Part shown: positions 51,316-63,931 of the stretch, piece after piece
Position numbering within the stretch: the stretch's first letter is position 1
Layout: each line of letters starts with the position of its first letter
Source of the DNA: Polychytrium aggregatum
Taxonomy: Eukaryota; Chytridiomycota; Chytridiomycetes; Polychytriales
Direction of reading: 5' to 3'
Assembly (NCBI RefSeq): GCF_025602895.1
Contig: NW_026516273.1
Span: 62,001-126,000, forward strand
DNA: 64,000 nt
Position numbers and translations under genes: made by a program
Notes under the pieces: model-generated
The model's input: the letters and a program-made list of their open reading frames with translations, nothing else
The model's database searches: none
Told to the model about the DNA's origin: nothing

Positions 51316-54300
51316 ATGCCCCGCACCTCCTCGTCACGTCGTGGCAGCCGCAAGGCTCCTCCGGCATCGCAGGAGCCCCAGCATCTCTCGCAGAGCCAGT
51401 CGAAATCGCAAGCCAGCATCAAGAGCTTCCTCCACACCCACGATGACTCAACGGCCCGGCGACCTCGGCGAACCAGGGCCAACCAGCCGCCCGATGACTC
51501 TGATGCCTTTCACCCTGTGGCCGGGGCCCGCCCGCTGCCATCGACAGAAGACTACGAGCTCCATCGGGTGCTTGAATTGAGCCGCAAAGAGTTCCAGGCA
51601 CAGCAGTCTCGACTCCTGGTCGCTGCAAAACCTCAACACATCCAACACATCCCACAGATCCCTCAGACCCGCGAAAAGCCTCCAGCCGTGCCGGCGCCAC
51701 GACCGTTTGCCGCCCTGGGCTCTCCTCCCAGAGTCTTTCGGGTGACCGATGTCGACGACATCATTATCGATAGCGATGACGACTCGTCGACAGCAGTGAC
51801 GGCGGCCTTGACGACCAAGCAGCTTCGCAAATCCCGGACCTCTGCAGCAACCAACGCATCCTCTACCAAAGATACCGCACGCTCTCCAGCACCGGCCGCA
51901 CTCGCACCCGCATCCACTCGAAAAACTCGCTCAGCTGCCCGGGCCACCCGCATTTGCATCGAGGCAACCCAGGACCACAGCGAGAACCCAGATCGTGTCT
52001 CCTCCACCATCATCCCAGCAACCCTCGATGCTGGCCCACGGCCCACGGCCGGCTCCGTGCCTGCCCGTACCTCGCTCCGGCGTCGCTCGGCTCCCGCCCA
52101 AGGCCAGCGCTCTCCTCGAGCCATCGGCGTTGCTGATCCGATTTCTGATTCTGACGACGATGCCGTCGCGGCCAGGGCATTAGAGCTCCGTCGTATCTCG
52201 ACGCCACTCAAGCTCGTCAGCAGCAACTCGTATCCAACGCCCTCGTCCCGGCGTCCCAAAGCTACATCCGAATTCGGGTCTCGGCGCACGCCCACTACCG
52301 GTTCATCCCCGAAATCGGACAGCCTCAAGTCCCCCACTCTAAGTCGGAGCGCAAGCATGCCCATGGACCGTGCGTCTCTGGCGGAACCAACAGTAGCGCA
52401 AACGCAAGTCCATCGCCAACATCGACACGCTTTTGGATTCATTCCACATGCAGCAGCGTCGTTGGGTACGACGCCCAGCAAAGATCTCTCTCCGAATACC
52501 TCCTCGCATACCCAGCCATCGCAACAGCTGCTCCTGACAGCCGTTCCCTCGAACAGCGACATCCGCGCCCCTGATGCTTCCTTTGCGCTGCTCGATCTCG
52601 AAGATCCCCAGTCTCTCCCGTCACCGTACAGCCTGGAGCTAAACACAGGCGGCTCCGTCGCCCTTGCTCAGCTCTCTCACGCACAGAGTACTAAGCATGC
52701 CGTGACAGATGAATCAGAAAGCGACGTTGCAGACGACGATGTGCTCGTGGAGCTTATGCTCAAGCCCAGCCGGAAGAGGGTCCGTCTGGTGCCAAGCCCA
52801 GACGATAACGAGAAAGATGCTATCCTGGACAAATCTGAGTCACACGAGCTGAGTTTCAGAAGTGCCCGTGCTTGCTCGGCCAAGACGCCAATCCCAGCCG
52901 GGCAAGTACAAAAACAATCTGGCTCTAGGGCTGATAGCCTGGACTGGAACCCAAAGTATGCCTTTTCGAGCAAGCCCCTGCTCTGTGTTCAGAACTCGAT
53001 GGGCTCCTCTTGCGCTGATGAAGACTCGGATGCCGGTGATAGCTTCCAGTTGGCCGATCTGATCTGTGCTCCTGATGGCAGCCGATGTGGTGGCTCATCG
53101 GTCGACAAGAACAGTGATGCCGCGCAATCGTCGCAGATCGCAAGCTGCATGTACATTCCTGAAACGCTCTATCCCGAGTCGCCTGTATCGGACGCCATGT
53201 CGGACTATCGGTCGGGGATCTCCGACAGCGCTTTCCTCACGACCGACTCGCACCCTCGCCCATCGAACAAGCGTCTTGACTCACTCGTCGATGAGATGGA
53301 CATTCCATGCGGTCAAGATGGCGGTGTCGATAGCGAGATGCATGGATCCCTGCCTCCTCATCTCCTGGTTATGGAGACACTGGCCGATGACATGAATTAC
53401 GAGGACGACGGGGACGAAAGCCCAAATATCATAGAAAGCACATCCAAGCCCCCAAATCCTCCCACTGTCAACGCACAGAGTCAGAACGCTCTTGGTTCGA
53501 CCTTGGTGGACACACTCAACGTTCGTCAGAGCCTAGCACTGACAGCTGATCAACACTCTGGCTGCGAGAGCGTCGGGAAGGATCATGACAAAGGCTACGA
53601 CTCACCCTGCCCTAATAGTCTGCCGGCAGAGCAGTCGTTTCACAGTGTCCGACCTACAGACGGCCCATCACTACAACACACATCGGGGCTCGGCCACCTT
53701 GCTGCCGAAACGCTTGTGGATGTGGCCATCGATGGCCCGGATAACGAAGACGCCAACCCATATCCGAACAGCAGCACCCTCATCGACAGCCTCAGCACCG
53801 ACAAAGTTGATGAGGTTGGAAGGCACAGCATCAGCGACGACAACAACCATGCTCATCAAAGCGACAACAGCAGCGACGAGGGTGAGCCCAGCTCGTCCTT
53901 GAATATTGTGTCGGCATTTGTCCCAAGCCAGGATCTTGTTGTCACGCACATCGGCACTGAGTCTGAGAAGACTGTAGAAGATACCGCTGCGAGCCAGCTC
54001 ATGATTCCAACGTCTTACGTGCCTGCTACGCGGCCCAGTTCGCTGCCAAAGGCCGGCACTTCCAAGCCAGCGCGACCATGGACCGTCCTCTCTGGTGCTA
54101 TTCCTCAGTCCCCAGCACCCTTTGTGATCCATCTCAGCGACGACGAAGGAAACGAAGCACCGTTTGCTAGGCGGCCCAAGCCAAGATCCCTGAATGCCAT
54201 TATTACAATCTCGGATGACGAAGAAACCCTCCCTGACGCTCAAGCGACTGTTGGCTATGCTAGCGACGGCTCAGTTCCAAGTCTCGCCAGATCTCTCTCC

Positions 54301-55478
54301 GGAAGGCGAAGGCGTGTCATTGTCGATGAGAGCGATGATGACGGCGAAAAGCCCCCTCAATGCCAGCCCAAGCGGCCTGTGCTCCAGCCTCAGCCGCCTG
54401 CTGAGGTGTCTGACGGTCTTGCCGACGACATTACCGAGTTTTCGACAGGCAGGTTAACAGCGGTTCCCTCGTCGGTTCCAAGAGCAGCCCCACGTCGGCA
54501 GCTGCCCGCGCAGCCGCCACTCGGTCCTGAAGCGAACCATGTCCCTCGCCGGCCTCTGAGAATGCAGCCCACTGTCATCGACGATGTAGAAGACGGCCAA
54601 TCGTTCGAAGGCGCACCTGGTGGCGAAGTTGGTCGGAATGCATACAACTCGCGCCGTGTGAATGCGGGGCCCTCGTTCTCGCCGTCACTGATGCATAATG
54701 GCGATGGGAATGACGGCGACGACGGCGACGACGGCACTCTAGAGTCCCAGGACGACGACTTTTCGCCATCGATTGAATACTCGCTGCAACCATCGGCAGG
54801 CATGATCTTGGAGCGGCCCGAAGGCTTTGTGAACCTCAAGGAGCTCCAGCGACAGACGGGGTCGCTGGGTGAGTACGCGGGGTATCTCGATCAGTTCAAT
54901 CTTAGTTCCAAGAAGCCCTCTGTGTCGACTTCGCCACGGACCCGGACCCGGAAGCGCTCAGCGCCGGTTGCGTCGCCTTCGTCTTCGTCGCGGTCGCGGG
55001 GCACCAGCAGAAAGGGCGCTGGCCGTCGTCGATTCACAAAGTCCAGAAAGTCCAGCAACAGCGGCGTCGGCGGTGGTAGTGGCAGCAGCGGCTCCGGCCG
55101 GCGAGTTCGGGCGATGACCTTGAGCAGGTAAGCACCGCCCAGATATGCTGTGTGCCCGGGTATTTTGCCTATCGTTTGCAGCGACACCTCTCTGAAGGAC
55201 CAGCAACGGCAGAGGATGCTCGGTGCTTGTCCTGTCGGATCCGGGTATGGCAGGGTTTGCGGCGAGCAACCTGGCATGCATTGATTCGAGTTTCCGCCGT
55301 ATTGGCTGACCCACGGCCTCCATTTCTCAGTGGCCCTGTATCGCAGGATCTGATCACGCCCCGGTCTCAGCCAGCAGCCAAATACCACAACTACTACAAG
55401 AGCGCACCTGACGTCGATTCATTTGCGCACTTTGGCGGCGGCATGGGGTGGGAGGGAATCGGGCGACAGGGTATTTGA
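51316..55478 (+). CDS. Large disordered protein with ubiquitin-interacting and multiple SUMO-interacting motifs
   Basis: Two exons, 51316-55127 and 55331-55478, join in phase (AG|gtaagc ... ctcag|T), giving 1319 residues from MPRTSSSRRGSRK. Near the N-terminus EDYELHRVLELSRKEFQ (about 78-94) fits a ubiquitin-interacting motif. SUMO-interacting-type motifs (short hydrophobic run followed by acids) occur at about 149 (IIIDSDDD), 936 (VIHLSDDEG), 962 (IITISDDEE) and 1001 (VIVDESDDDG). Most of the rest is Ser/Asp-rich and disordered. Toward the end VNLKELQRQTGSLGEYAGYL, a basic stretch (RKGAGRRRFTKS) and AKYHNYYKSAPDVDSFAHFG look conserved. This layout suggests a nuclear reader of SUMO/ubiquitin marks, for example in DNA repair, but I cannot name an ortholog. 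The frame opens before 51010; the chosen ATG follows an N-terminal stretch of poor composition. Confidence 0.75.
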
Positions 55479-55927
55479 CACCATCGCTCGTCTGCACTGT
55501 TCCAGGACGCCCGAACGACGGACACTCCTGGGTTTTGAATACAGCACTCTCCAACCTGAAATGAGCCGCCCTCCCCCCGCAGCTACATCGTGCGATGGAG
55601 TATCTGCGGCCTGTGCTTGCCCGCGGTGGGCCACAATCGCTTGGCCGGCCCCAAGTTCCGTGACGGGTGGCTGCCACGTGAGCAGATCGCCAGCGAGGAG
55701 CCGCTGTTGTCCTCGTCGAGCAGCGAGCAGCCCTCGCTCCTCGGTCATTGCCCGCTCTGGATCTGCATTGGGTCGTCCTCGGCTTCCGTTCGGCACAATC
55801 TCCGTCTCCGTCACCATCCCTGCTCCCTCCATCGCCGGCGCCGTCCGACTGGATCTAGCCAGATCAGATCAGATCCGATCAAATCAATCAAATCAAATCA
55901 AATCGGACCGGATCGTCTATCCTCCTG
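55479..55927. other. Intergenic region upstream of TAF12
   Basis: It holds the TAF12 promoter. It ends in a (AGATC)n/(AATCA)n-like tract at about 55860-55905 (GATCAGATCAGATCC, AATCAAATCAAATC). No gene. Confidence 0.5.
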
Positions 55928-58543
55928 ATGGCACGCAATACCCGCCCGCAGTCGACGCCGAACAGCACCCCAGGACTCAACCGTAATGGCCTGCCTGTCC
56001 GCCTCGCTTGCTGCATCGGCTCGCTCCCAGAAGCCCACAAGATCCTCGCTGGAGCAGCTGTGGCCATGGCCTGCAAAGTGGAGCTGGTCGAGCCTTGCAT
56101 CTGTCGTCGGCATACATCTGTAATTGAGACGCTTACCCTTCCCTATTTTGTCATCTGCGTCTGCGTCTGCGCGCCGATGGACTCGGACTCGGACTCGGTG
56201 ATCAAACTCTGCGACTCTTGAAACCACGCCGCCCGATTCAGTCGGTGCTCTTTCGTCGCCAGCGAACCCATCCCTTTCAGCGGGAGCCGCCTCGGCAGCG
56301 ACATCAGCAGCGGCACTCTCGACATCAACCCCCAGCCGAGCAACCAATCCGCGGGGTCGACCGGCACTGAACCGCACTTCGTCGACACCCTCAAACCTCG
56401 TCTCTCCCAGTCCATCGTTGCCGACATCGGCTGCATCGACCGTCTCAGAAAGCGCTGCCAGTGCCTTGGCGAGCCTTACCGGGACACCGCCTGCCAACCT
56501 GAACTACTTGCCGATCCCACAGCCAGGACATCCGACCTATGCGCATTTCATGCAGATATATCAACAGTATCTGGAGATGTACTCGTCGCAGTACGGCAAC
56601 AGCAGGGCAGGGCTTTCATCGATATCAGGTAGCGATCCAGCGTAGCTCGACAAGGACGCCGGGTTTCCTTGCTGGCAATACCTCTGCGGCTGAAAGTTGA
56701 TTGCGTCGATCGGACCCTCACTTGGCATTGTCGTTGTTGAGTCGTTGGGTATATCTGAACAGCCGCTAATGCCAAAGCTGACGTGCACAGGCCTGGCAAC
56801 CGGCACAGCAACACAGGCGCCTGCAGTTCGGCCAGTCTCGACGGCGGCAGCATCTATCGCATCGACGACCGCCACTCCGGCATCTTCTGCCGGTGGACTC
56901 GGCGGCGCCTATGGTGCGTATGTCGGTATGTTGGCTCCTTATCGACTGCATACAAGCGTGGATCACTTTCGTCATGCTGGTGCCAGAGCGTGCTCTCGGG
57001 GAGTTGGGTTGTTTGGCTGGCTGGCAAAGAGTCCTGATCGCATACTGGCTTGGGATGGCGGATCCGGCTTTGAGGCGGTGCACGCATCGGACACTGACGG
57101 CTTCTCCTCATGCACACAGCCTATCAGCAACAGCAAACATCGCAGACGCAGACACCCGCCGGAGACTCGTCTCAGAGAAATACTCGAGCGTCCACGACCC
57201 CGGCCCTATCGACAGGCGGGGCGATGTCGACATTGGGGGTACCCGTATTTTCGCGCCAGCAACAAATGTTCCAGCAGACACCGGAAAGCCTCAGCCTGCA
57301 GGGACAGACCGGTGCCCAGGCTGCAGGAAGAGCCGTTACATCGATTCCGACGCAGAACCCATCAATTCAAGCACTTGCCCAGGCTGTCCTGACAAAGTCG
57401 ACAAGATCTGCGCTCACAACCCAGGTGCAGACACAGGCCCCAGCACTCGCCTCCGCTGTCGCCGCCGCCGCATCTTTACCGCAGACGACAGAGTCGCGGA
57501 TTGCGGCGGCAACAGCTGCGATGACCACGGGCACCAGTGCCTCAATTTCAGCCACCACAGTCCCAAAGGCGACACCGGGCATCGCCAAGCTGCAGAAGAA
57601 CACGCCCAAAGTCCAGCGATCATCATCATTGATTTCGGTCGCATCTTCGGATGACCTGACTATGACCAAAAGGGATGACAAGTCTGCCGAGTCGGCGCTG
57701 GGCACCTCGCCATCATCAGACTTGGCTTCCAGGCTGGGCTCACAGTCTGTGACCGTTGGCTCGACCACGTCGACCACACCTTTGTCCAAAACGCCACCGG
57801 ATGCTCAGTCGACTCAGGCCCGGACCCTGGCCGAGCTTCAGCGGATCCAAATCGAGCAACTCTCCAATTCTCCACCACTCTCAAAGGAGGCGCTCTCGGA
57901 CCTGGTCAAACAGCTGGGCTCGGACCACTGGCTTGAGCCCGAGGTTGAAGAGGTACATGGCCTGTCCACGGATGCAGATACTCTTTTGAGCCCGGATGCC
58001 TGCCGCCAAAGCAACGGGTGACGGTGTGGCCCGGTAAGGCTGTTCTGTGTACCAAAGCGCTCACACCCTACATCCCCTGCAGCTCTTCATGGATGTATCC
58101 ACTGCTTTCCTCACCGAGATTACCGAGTTTGCATGCCGGCTCGCCAAGCACCGCCAATCGGACACATTGCAGATCCGAGACGCCGCCATTCCTCTTGGTA
58201 TGCATGTGCTTTTAGCAGCCGTAGCAATGCACAGCCGCATCGGCGAGCGCCATGAGCGGACGCGATTGTTTGCCTGTTACGACGCAATCATTGCTCTGTG
58301 CACTCACCCAATCCGATTCCGGATCGCCTCTGTTCTCTTTGTGATTTCGGGGCCCTCATCTCGTTCACATCTACGTCGTCGTATTTTCTCACAGAACGCG
58401 ACTATAATCTCAAGATCCCTGGATTTGGCGTCGAGACAAAGCCGACGCCCAATCGACGGCACCCGTACCTCAAACAGTACGCTGCCCGTGTGCAGGCTGT
58501 CCGCGCTGCTCAGCGCGAAGGCGCCAAGCTCAAGGACAAGTAG
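55928..58543 (+). CDS. TAF12: TFIID/SAGA subunit TAF12
   Basis: Six exons join in phase: 55928-55982, 56242-56628, 56791-56925, 57120-57952, 58083-58197, 58395-58543, giving 557 residues. TAF12 pairs through its histone fold with TAF4 in TFIID, and with Ada1 in SAGA. The C-terminal fold is clear across three exons: LSKEALSDLVKQLGSDHWLE, VEELFMDVSTAFLTEITEF, ACRLAKHRQSDTLQIRDAA and RDYNLKIPGFG. The long N-terminal part is Ser/Thr/Ala/Gln-rich and disordered, with YAHFMQIYQQYLEMYSSQYG and AYQQQQTSQTQTP, as is common for fungal TAF12. Start and first splice (C|gtaatg to attcag|TC) are the least certain joins. It is convergent with IFT43. Confidence 0.93.
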
Positions 58544-58730
58544 CCTGTATTCAGCGCTGGCGAGCCAAACAGAAGGGAGAAAGGCATGGTCAAGCACCCA
58601 AAATACAAGCGTCTTGCAGCGTCTTTGGAGATGGCACCGGACCAGCACTGTGTACTCAATCGGTGCTGTTTGGCGCTATCGATTTGATGGAAAGAGCGTC
58701 AGTGAACCAGCAGATGGGCTGGGATGGGCT

Positions 58731-60252
58731 CTAGAGGAGCTCGACTGGAGCCCGTGCTTTGGCGTCCGAGTTTGCGGCGTCCTTGGCCGTCGATTCGCGC
58801 GCCTTGGATGCTCCCTTGGATGTCTCCGACACAGCCTCCGCAGCCGAAGCGGTCATATCGATTTGCTCCATCTGAGTCGCAATTTCGGTGAAGAGCACAT
58901 CCCAGTCCCAGTGGGTATCGTGCTCGATCACATCCTGTGGAGTGCACAGTGCACGAGTGGCCAGGAGCGAGAGGTCGATGCCTTTGAGGTCCAATCCCTG
59001 CCGTCAGAGGGGAGGGCGACATCCGAGTGTGAGCACACAATGGCCGTCAATCCCATCGATTCAACAGCCGGCCGGGAGCGGATGTAGCAGTGTTTGCGTA
59101 GCTGGCGGATTTCCTGCCATCCCCGTTCCCACGCACATGTCCAAGACGCCACCAGACATCAGGTACCCACCTCATACATGTTGCCCATCATCGTCAGCGA
59201 CAGTTCGTTGTCGAGCTCGTTGATGGTCTTGACGGCGTTTGTCTTGACTGCAGGTGCAGACGCCATTGTTGTCAAGAACTCGTCGTCCTCGACGTCGTTC
59301 AAGTCCGGGATGATGACGGTCACTGCAAGTCACGGATGCCATGAGCATGTTTCGATGGATGGACGGATAGATAGATTGGCTTGAGCAGAGACGACCGCGA
59401 TCAGGCGATCAAACGACGGTCGACGCCTTTGCTCTATGCATATAGGAGTGTGCCACCAGCAGCTCGTCACATACCTTCATCGGTCTGGTTGTTCTGCCAT
59501 CTTGACGGCGACACAAACGTTAGTGATGCCCAGCCCATCACTAGTGGAACATAATTCGAGTCACCGTATCGACCTTCGTCGCTTGTATCAAGCTTTCGGA
59601 GCCATTATGCCCCCGAACTGACCATACCTCGACTCCTTCTCGTCGTCAATGTCGCCTCTGGACTTGCGCACTGTTTCGGCTTGCGACTCCGAGAGACGGT
59701 TGCTCGGTCGGCGGCCCATGCTCTCAGTCCCCTCGCCCCAGCCCTTGAAGGCGGAGCTCTCGAGCTTGGATCCGGGGATGTTGCTCACGTCCGCCTGTGA
59801 AACAAGAATCAGCATATCCATTGTGTCGGCGGGGGTGTGGAATGCAGCCGATGTCCTCGAGAGTGATCAACTCGGCTCTCATCCAGCGAAAGCATCGCAT
59901 TGGGGCCGCAATCGAACCCCCCAACCGCAATCAAACCCTCAGCCTCAACGGACGTGCCCGCTATTACCTTCAATACGCTGGGCTGTTCTGGCACTGACGG
60001 CGAGTCTGAAAGAAGATCCGAAATGTTTTCGGTGCTCTGATGAGCCCTACGTCGGCGGGACTGCTTTGGGGCCGGGCTTGCTCCAGGGGGCGGCGCGTCG
60101 GGCTCGACAAAGTACGCCGGCGGAGAGCTCGAAGGAGAAAACGGGATGCCTTGAGCGGTGTTGGACGACGGCGAGATCTGTTCTGCGGGTGCAGAGAGCA
60201 GCGATTCAGGTAGCTTCATAGGATTGTCTTCTTCATCGCGCAGGACTGACAT
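58731..60252 (-). CDS. IFT43: Intraflagellar transport protein IFT43 (IFT-A complex)
   Basis: Five exons join in phase: 59968-60252, 59628-59794, 59475-59500, 59171-59322, 58731-58997, giving 298 residues (MSVLRDEEDNPMKLPESL). IFT43 is a small subunit of the IFT-A complex, which drives retrograde transport inside cilia and flagella and binds IFT121. The family signature is EVTVIIPDLNDVEDDEFL, then KTINELDNELSL, EGLDLKGIDLSLLATRALC and HDTHWDWDVLFTEIATQM, with the conserved WDW-x-LFTE. The N-terminal half is disordered and Pro/Ser-rich. The gene shows that the organism makes a flagellum, so it belongs to a zoosporic lineage. Its 26-base micro-exon is supported by phase agreement and by WQNNQTDE completing the acidic segment. 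Confidence 0.92.
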
Positions 60253-60754
60253 GGCTGGCTGAGTAGAGGCTGCAAGGCCGTGCGATTACTGCTGAGATGA
60301 GGGGCAGCAACCGAGCTCAGCGGAAGGCCGAGTTCGAAGCCCAGAACGCCCCGGCGGATGCTGGCTTTGGCGCCAGCATCTGGATGCAAAATCGTCAGCA
60401 GCCGCCTTCGGACTCCAAGGCATCCTCTGCGCCAAACGGTTTCATGCAGCAGCAGGCGACTTGAGTTGATCCGCAGACTATCGCCCACGGACGCCGGGGC
60501 CCAGGGTGTCCTGATCCAAAGACATCCTGGCCCAAGCATATCCTGGCCCATGACGTTTCCTGACACCAACGAAAGCACATTCATGGCAAATCCAGGACAG
60601 CCACGGGCACGTGGCATCCGTCCTGGAATCGTGGCGCGAGTTGGCCAAAGTGGGGGTGGGCGATTCGTGAGGTTCATCTGTGCTGCATCAGCTCGCTGTT
60701 TCGATTCCGACAGCTGCAGGACGACGACAGCAGCGACGACGACAACGAGAGCCG
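60253..60754. other. Divergent region between IFT43 and INTS2-like genes
   Basis: It contains the IFT43 promoter. A 55-codon frame from the ATG at about 60296 (MRGSNRAQRKAEFEAQNAP) is plausible as a small ORF or 5' exon, but I cannot tie it to the next gene. There is no sign of the missing N-terminal half of INTS2. Confidence 0.4.
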
Positions 60755-63700
60755 ATGGATCGTAGCTCGGTGCTCGGCCGATTGCTGGAGCGTGACTCGT
60801 ACATTGACCACCAGGTGGGTCTCGATCGCAAGGCTGCAGTCGATCCTCATACCCGTTCGCTCCACCAGAGGCTGATTTGTCCTGTGTCTGCACCTGAACA
60901 ATCGTCAACCGAGCAAGACCATATTGAAATATGAAGAGTCTCCAAGCGACGAGAGCATATCCGGGCCCCGGCGACATTGGCTCCACGACAGGATGTGCGC
61001 CGCGCGGCTGCCGCTTGAGCCGTTCATCATCAAGCTGATCAAGAGCAGCATCGAGAGGCATGTGGCCAGCACCAATGGGTTCGCTGCATCGCTGTCGAGC
61101 CGAGCCGAGACAGCTGTTGTCCGATCGAGCTTCAGCCGCAGTCAGACCAGCGCATGGCGATTCTGTTTCTGCGTCGGCTGGGCCGCGAAAATTAACCAGC
61201 ATGCTCTGTTCTCCTCAGTTCGTTCAGCCCCTGGCGGCCGGCTCGTGTTATCCCCGAGGGCGAGATCTATGCGCTCTACTCAAGCATGCTGACGATCGAA
61301 GCCAAGCACGTCTTGATGCTGTACTACATCATTCTCTTCAACGAGCGGGCATACTCGGACCGCAAAATGATATCCATTCAAGGTGCCTATCCCCCCCCCA
61401 GCAAGATAGGCGCCGACCCCGATCTCCTGTTGGATCGGACCGAGAGTTACTTGGACTGGATGGAGGGTGCTTTCAGTAACCTCAGTCCGTTCCGTCGCAG
61501 CGCCTTTCTCGGACTCTCTGGCGAACGTCATCCCGATCAAGTCCATCCTCGGATTTGCCGAGCGGCACGATGGCGGCAAATCGTTCAAGCTGATATTTCC
61601 CCATCTCGCCTCCATGGTTGCCACCCAGTTTCTGGAGCTCTGGGATAGCGAGCGATTTTTGGACGAAGAGGACCTCAATTTATTGTAGGATGCGGGCCTG
61701 TGGATGGGAATGCTGGCGGAGAAATGAAGGCCGCGGCGCTCGTTGGTCGGTGCAGGACCAAGTCTCTGGAGCGTAAGCGCTTACATACTGATATTCCTCG
61801 GCCAAACCAGGGCGACTCATGACACAACGATACTCGCTAAGGATGGCATTACGGGTTAGTTTCGTTCTTATGCAGGCAGGCAGACACTCTGTGGACCAGT
61901 ACTGGGTGACGAATGAATCCTCTCATTCGTGCTCTGACGCTTTGCATGGCAACTGGCTGAAGAGGTGCAGCCATGGAAGGTCCTCTATCACTACGAAGGC
62001 GAGCTGCGGGCCCTGCTAAGTGGGTTTCTGAGCAACCCCGATGTGTAAGTACTTCCGGTATAACATGTGCTGAAAGCACGTTTCGCAGTCGATGCAGATT
62101 GCTGCCAGGACACGGCAACGTTTCCAGCATTGGCTGGCGATATACTGAGCGAATCTTCTGTCTCCACTTAATCCACGGCCACAAGCTCGCTGTCTGAGAA
62201 ACGCACTTTTCGACGGCTCTGGGCGCACATTGGCTACACTTGTCCGCGCGAGCTGTGGATGTTTACTGCTCGGGTACTTTGTCCTGGCCAAGGGTGCGTA
62301 CACCCACCAACATGTGCATGGTGTTCGTGGTGTCTGTGGTGTCGATGTCATCTGGATTCACCCACCTGCTCAGCTACTCTTCGCACGGTCCCCGGCTGAC
62401 ATTGTCTTCAGGATAACGCAGGACAGTCTCATCAACGATCCGATACAGGTCTTGGACTGCAACACTCGCGTTTTCGATTCAGACGTGCTGACGAGGGTGC
62501 TCTTGGAGGTGCGTCCATCGGCGACAAAGCGCCCAACACATTACGTATTTGGCGACATTCGGTATCCTGCGCTGCTGAGCGCGATCAGAGACTCGACTAG
62601 AGATTAACGTCCTCTGCTGAAACTCTAGACACTGCGCTCGTTCATGCTTGTTTCGCGGTATCGCATCAAGCGCACGCTGCTGAATTCCTCAAACCCAGCA
62701 CTCTCCAGCCAGCCGCAGCGGGAGAACACCGAATATGCCCTACTGTCACTCCAAGAGACCGAAATCATACAGCGACTGCTGGATATATGCTACCAATACC
62801 GTGAGCGCGGTGAGTCTCCAGCAGCCGCCCGAGCCAGGGGAGGGAGAGTGGTTCTGCGACTGTTGACTCACTGACGCGACCAAAATCAACGGTGTGTCCC
62901 AGAGAGCTCGGTAGCAATCATCTACAAATTTCTGCATCAGCTCTTCATCAACAACCCGACATATATCAAGCTCGTCCACTTCCAAGGCTACCGCATTGAG
63001 CTGATAAAAGACACCGTCAAGAACATACCATCGATGCGTAAGTCCCAGCTCCCGGCTATGCGATGCGTGTGTGTCAAAAGCGGCCTCATCGAAGGAGGGA
63101 CTAACCGCTCTTCATTCATGGACCTAGATGTGTGTCTGGATTTTGTCACAGAGCTCCTCAAACAGCCCGATGAGTACCACCAATCATTCGGCATCCATCT
63201 AATGGCTCAGCTAGCGGCGACGTATCCGATAGCCAAAAGGTGGGTATGCCTGCCAATGTCTCGATAATACAGATCTCCGACCTTCAACATAGTGACGAGG
63301 CCGTGGCAACTAATGTAGATCCCATCACCCACAACACCGAATCTGTGAGCCCAGTCTGCAGATCCTCCAGGACAGTGTCTTCCACAAGATTCGATCGATG
63401 ACGCTGCGGTTCTTGGACTATCACGAGGGCCAGGAGCCCGTATCGTTTGAAACCATCAACTCGATCATCCCCACCCTGTCAGTCATCTGGCAAGCCTTTC
63501 CGTTCTTGCAGGAAAGCATCACATCTGTTTTGAAGGGTAAGGCCGAGACCTGGCAAGCCTGTCACTCAGGTTCAAAGACGCCAGGGCCCCGCACGGATCC
63601 ATCGTGCATGCACAGATAATGTTGCGGGTGTTCAAGCTAGCTATATTCGACAGCTCTTCAGCCACGCGATGAGATGTACAGATCGGGTTAATCGCGATTG

Positions 63701-63870
63701 CATGGACGCGGGGCTGGTTGACTGACGACGAAATCGCATCGACAGATTTGGATGAGCAAATCAAGTCATCCAAGCTCAAATCTCGGTTCAAGATTTACAA
63801 GGTTCTGAACCAGACCTTCCAGAAGATTTCAAATCCTGCCGAAGCTGCAGTTCGGGCCAGCCAGCACTAG
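60755..63870 (+). CDS. INTS2: Integrator complex subunit 2 (INTS2)-like, C-terminal half; exon joins partly resolved
   Basis: A series of short exons matches the C-terminal half of INTS2 in order: ARLPLEPFIIKLIKSSIERH (about 61000); LYSSMLTIEAKHVLMLYYII (61270-61340); NVIPIKSILGF and FPHLASMVATQFLELW (61520-61680); VLYHYEGELRALLSGFL (61980-62040); LWAHIGYTCPRELWMFTARV (62215-62275); DPIQVLDCNTRVFD (62435-62480); NTEYALLSLQETEIIQRLLD (62725-62785); IYKFLHQLFINNP and KLVHFQGYRIELI (62920-63005); VCLDFVTELLKQPDEY (63130-63175); LPTLSVIWQAFPFLQ (63472-63512); a last exon ending FQKISNPAEAAVRASQH, stop 63868-63870. INTS2 is a scaffold of Integrator, which cleaves nascent RNA at snRNA and paused genes. 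The first ATG I can support (60755) leaves out roughly the N-terminal half of the usual 1100-1200 residues. Confidence 0.78.
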
Positions 63871-63931
63871 TCATGATGTCCGACATCCGCAGACCCGAAG
63901 GGCGTCTCTTGAACTTGGTCCACTCTCCCCA

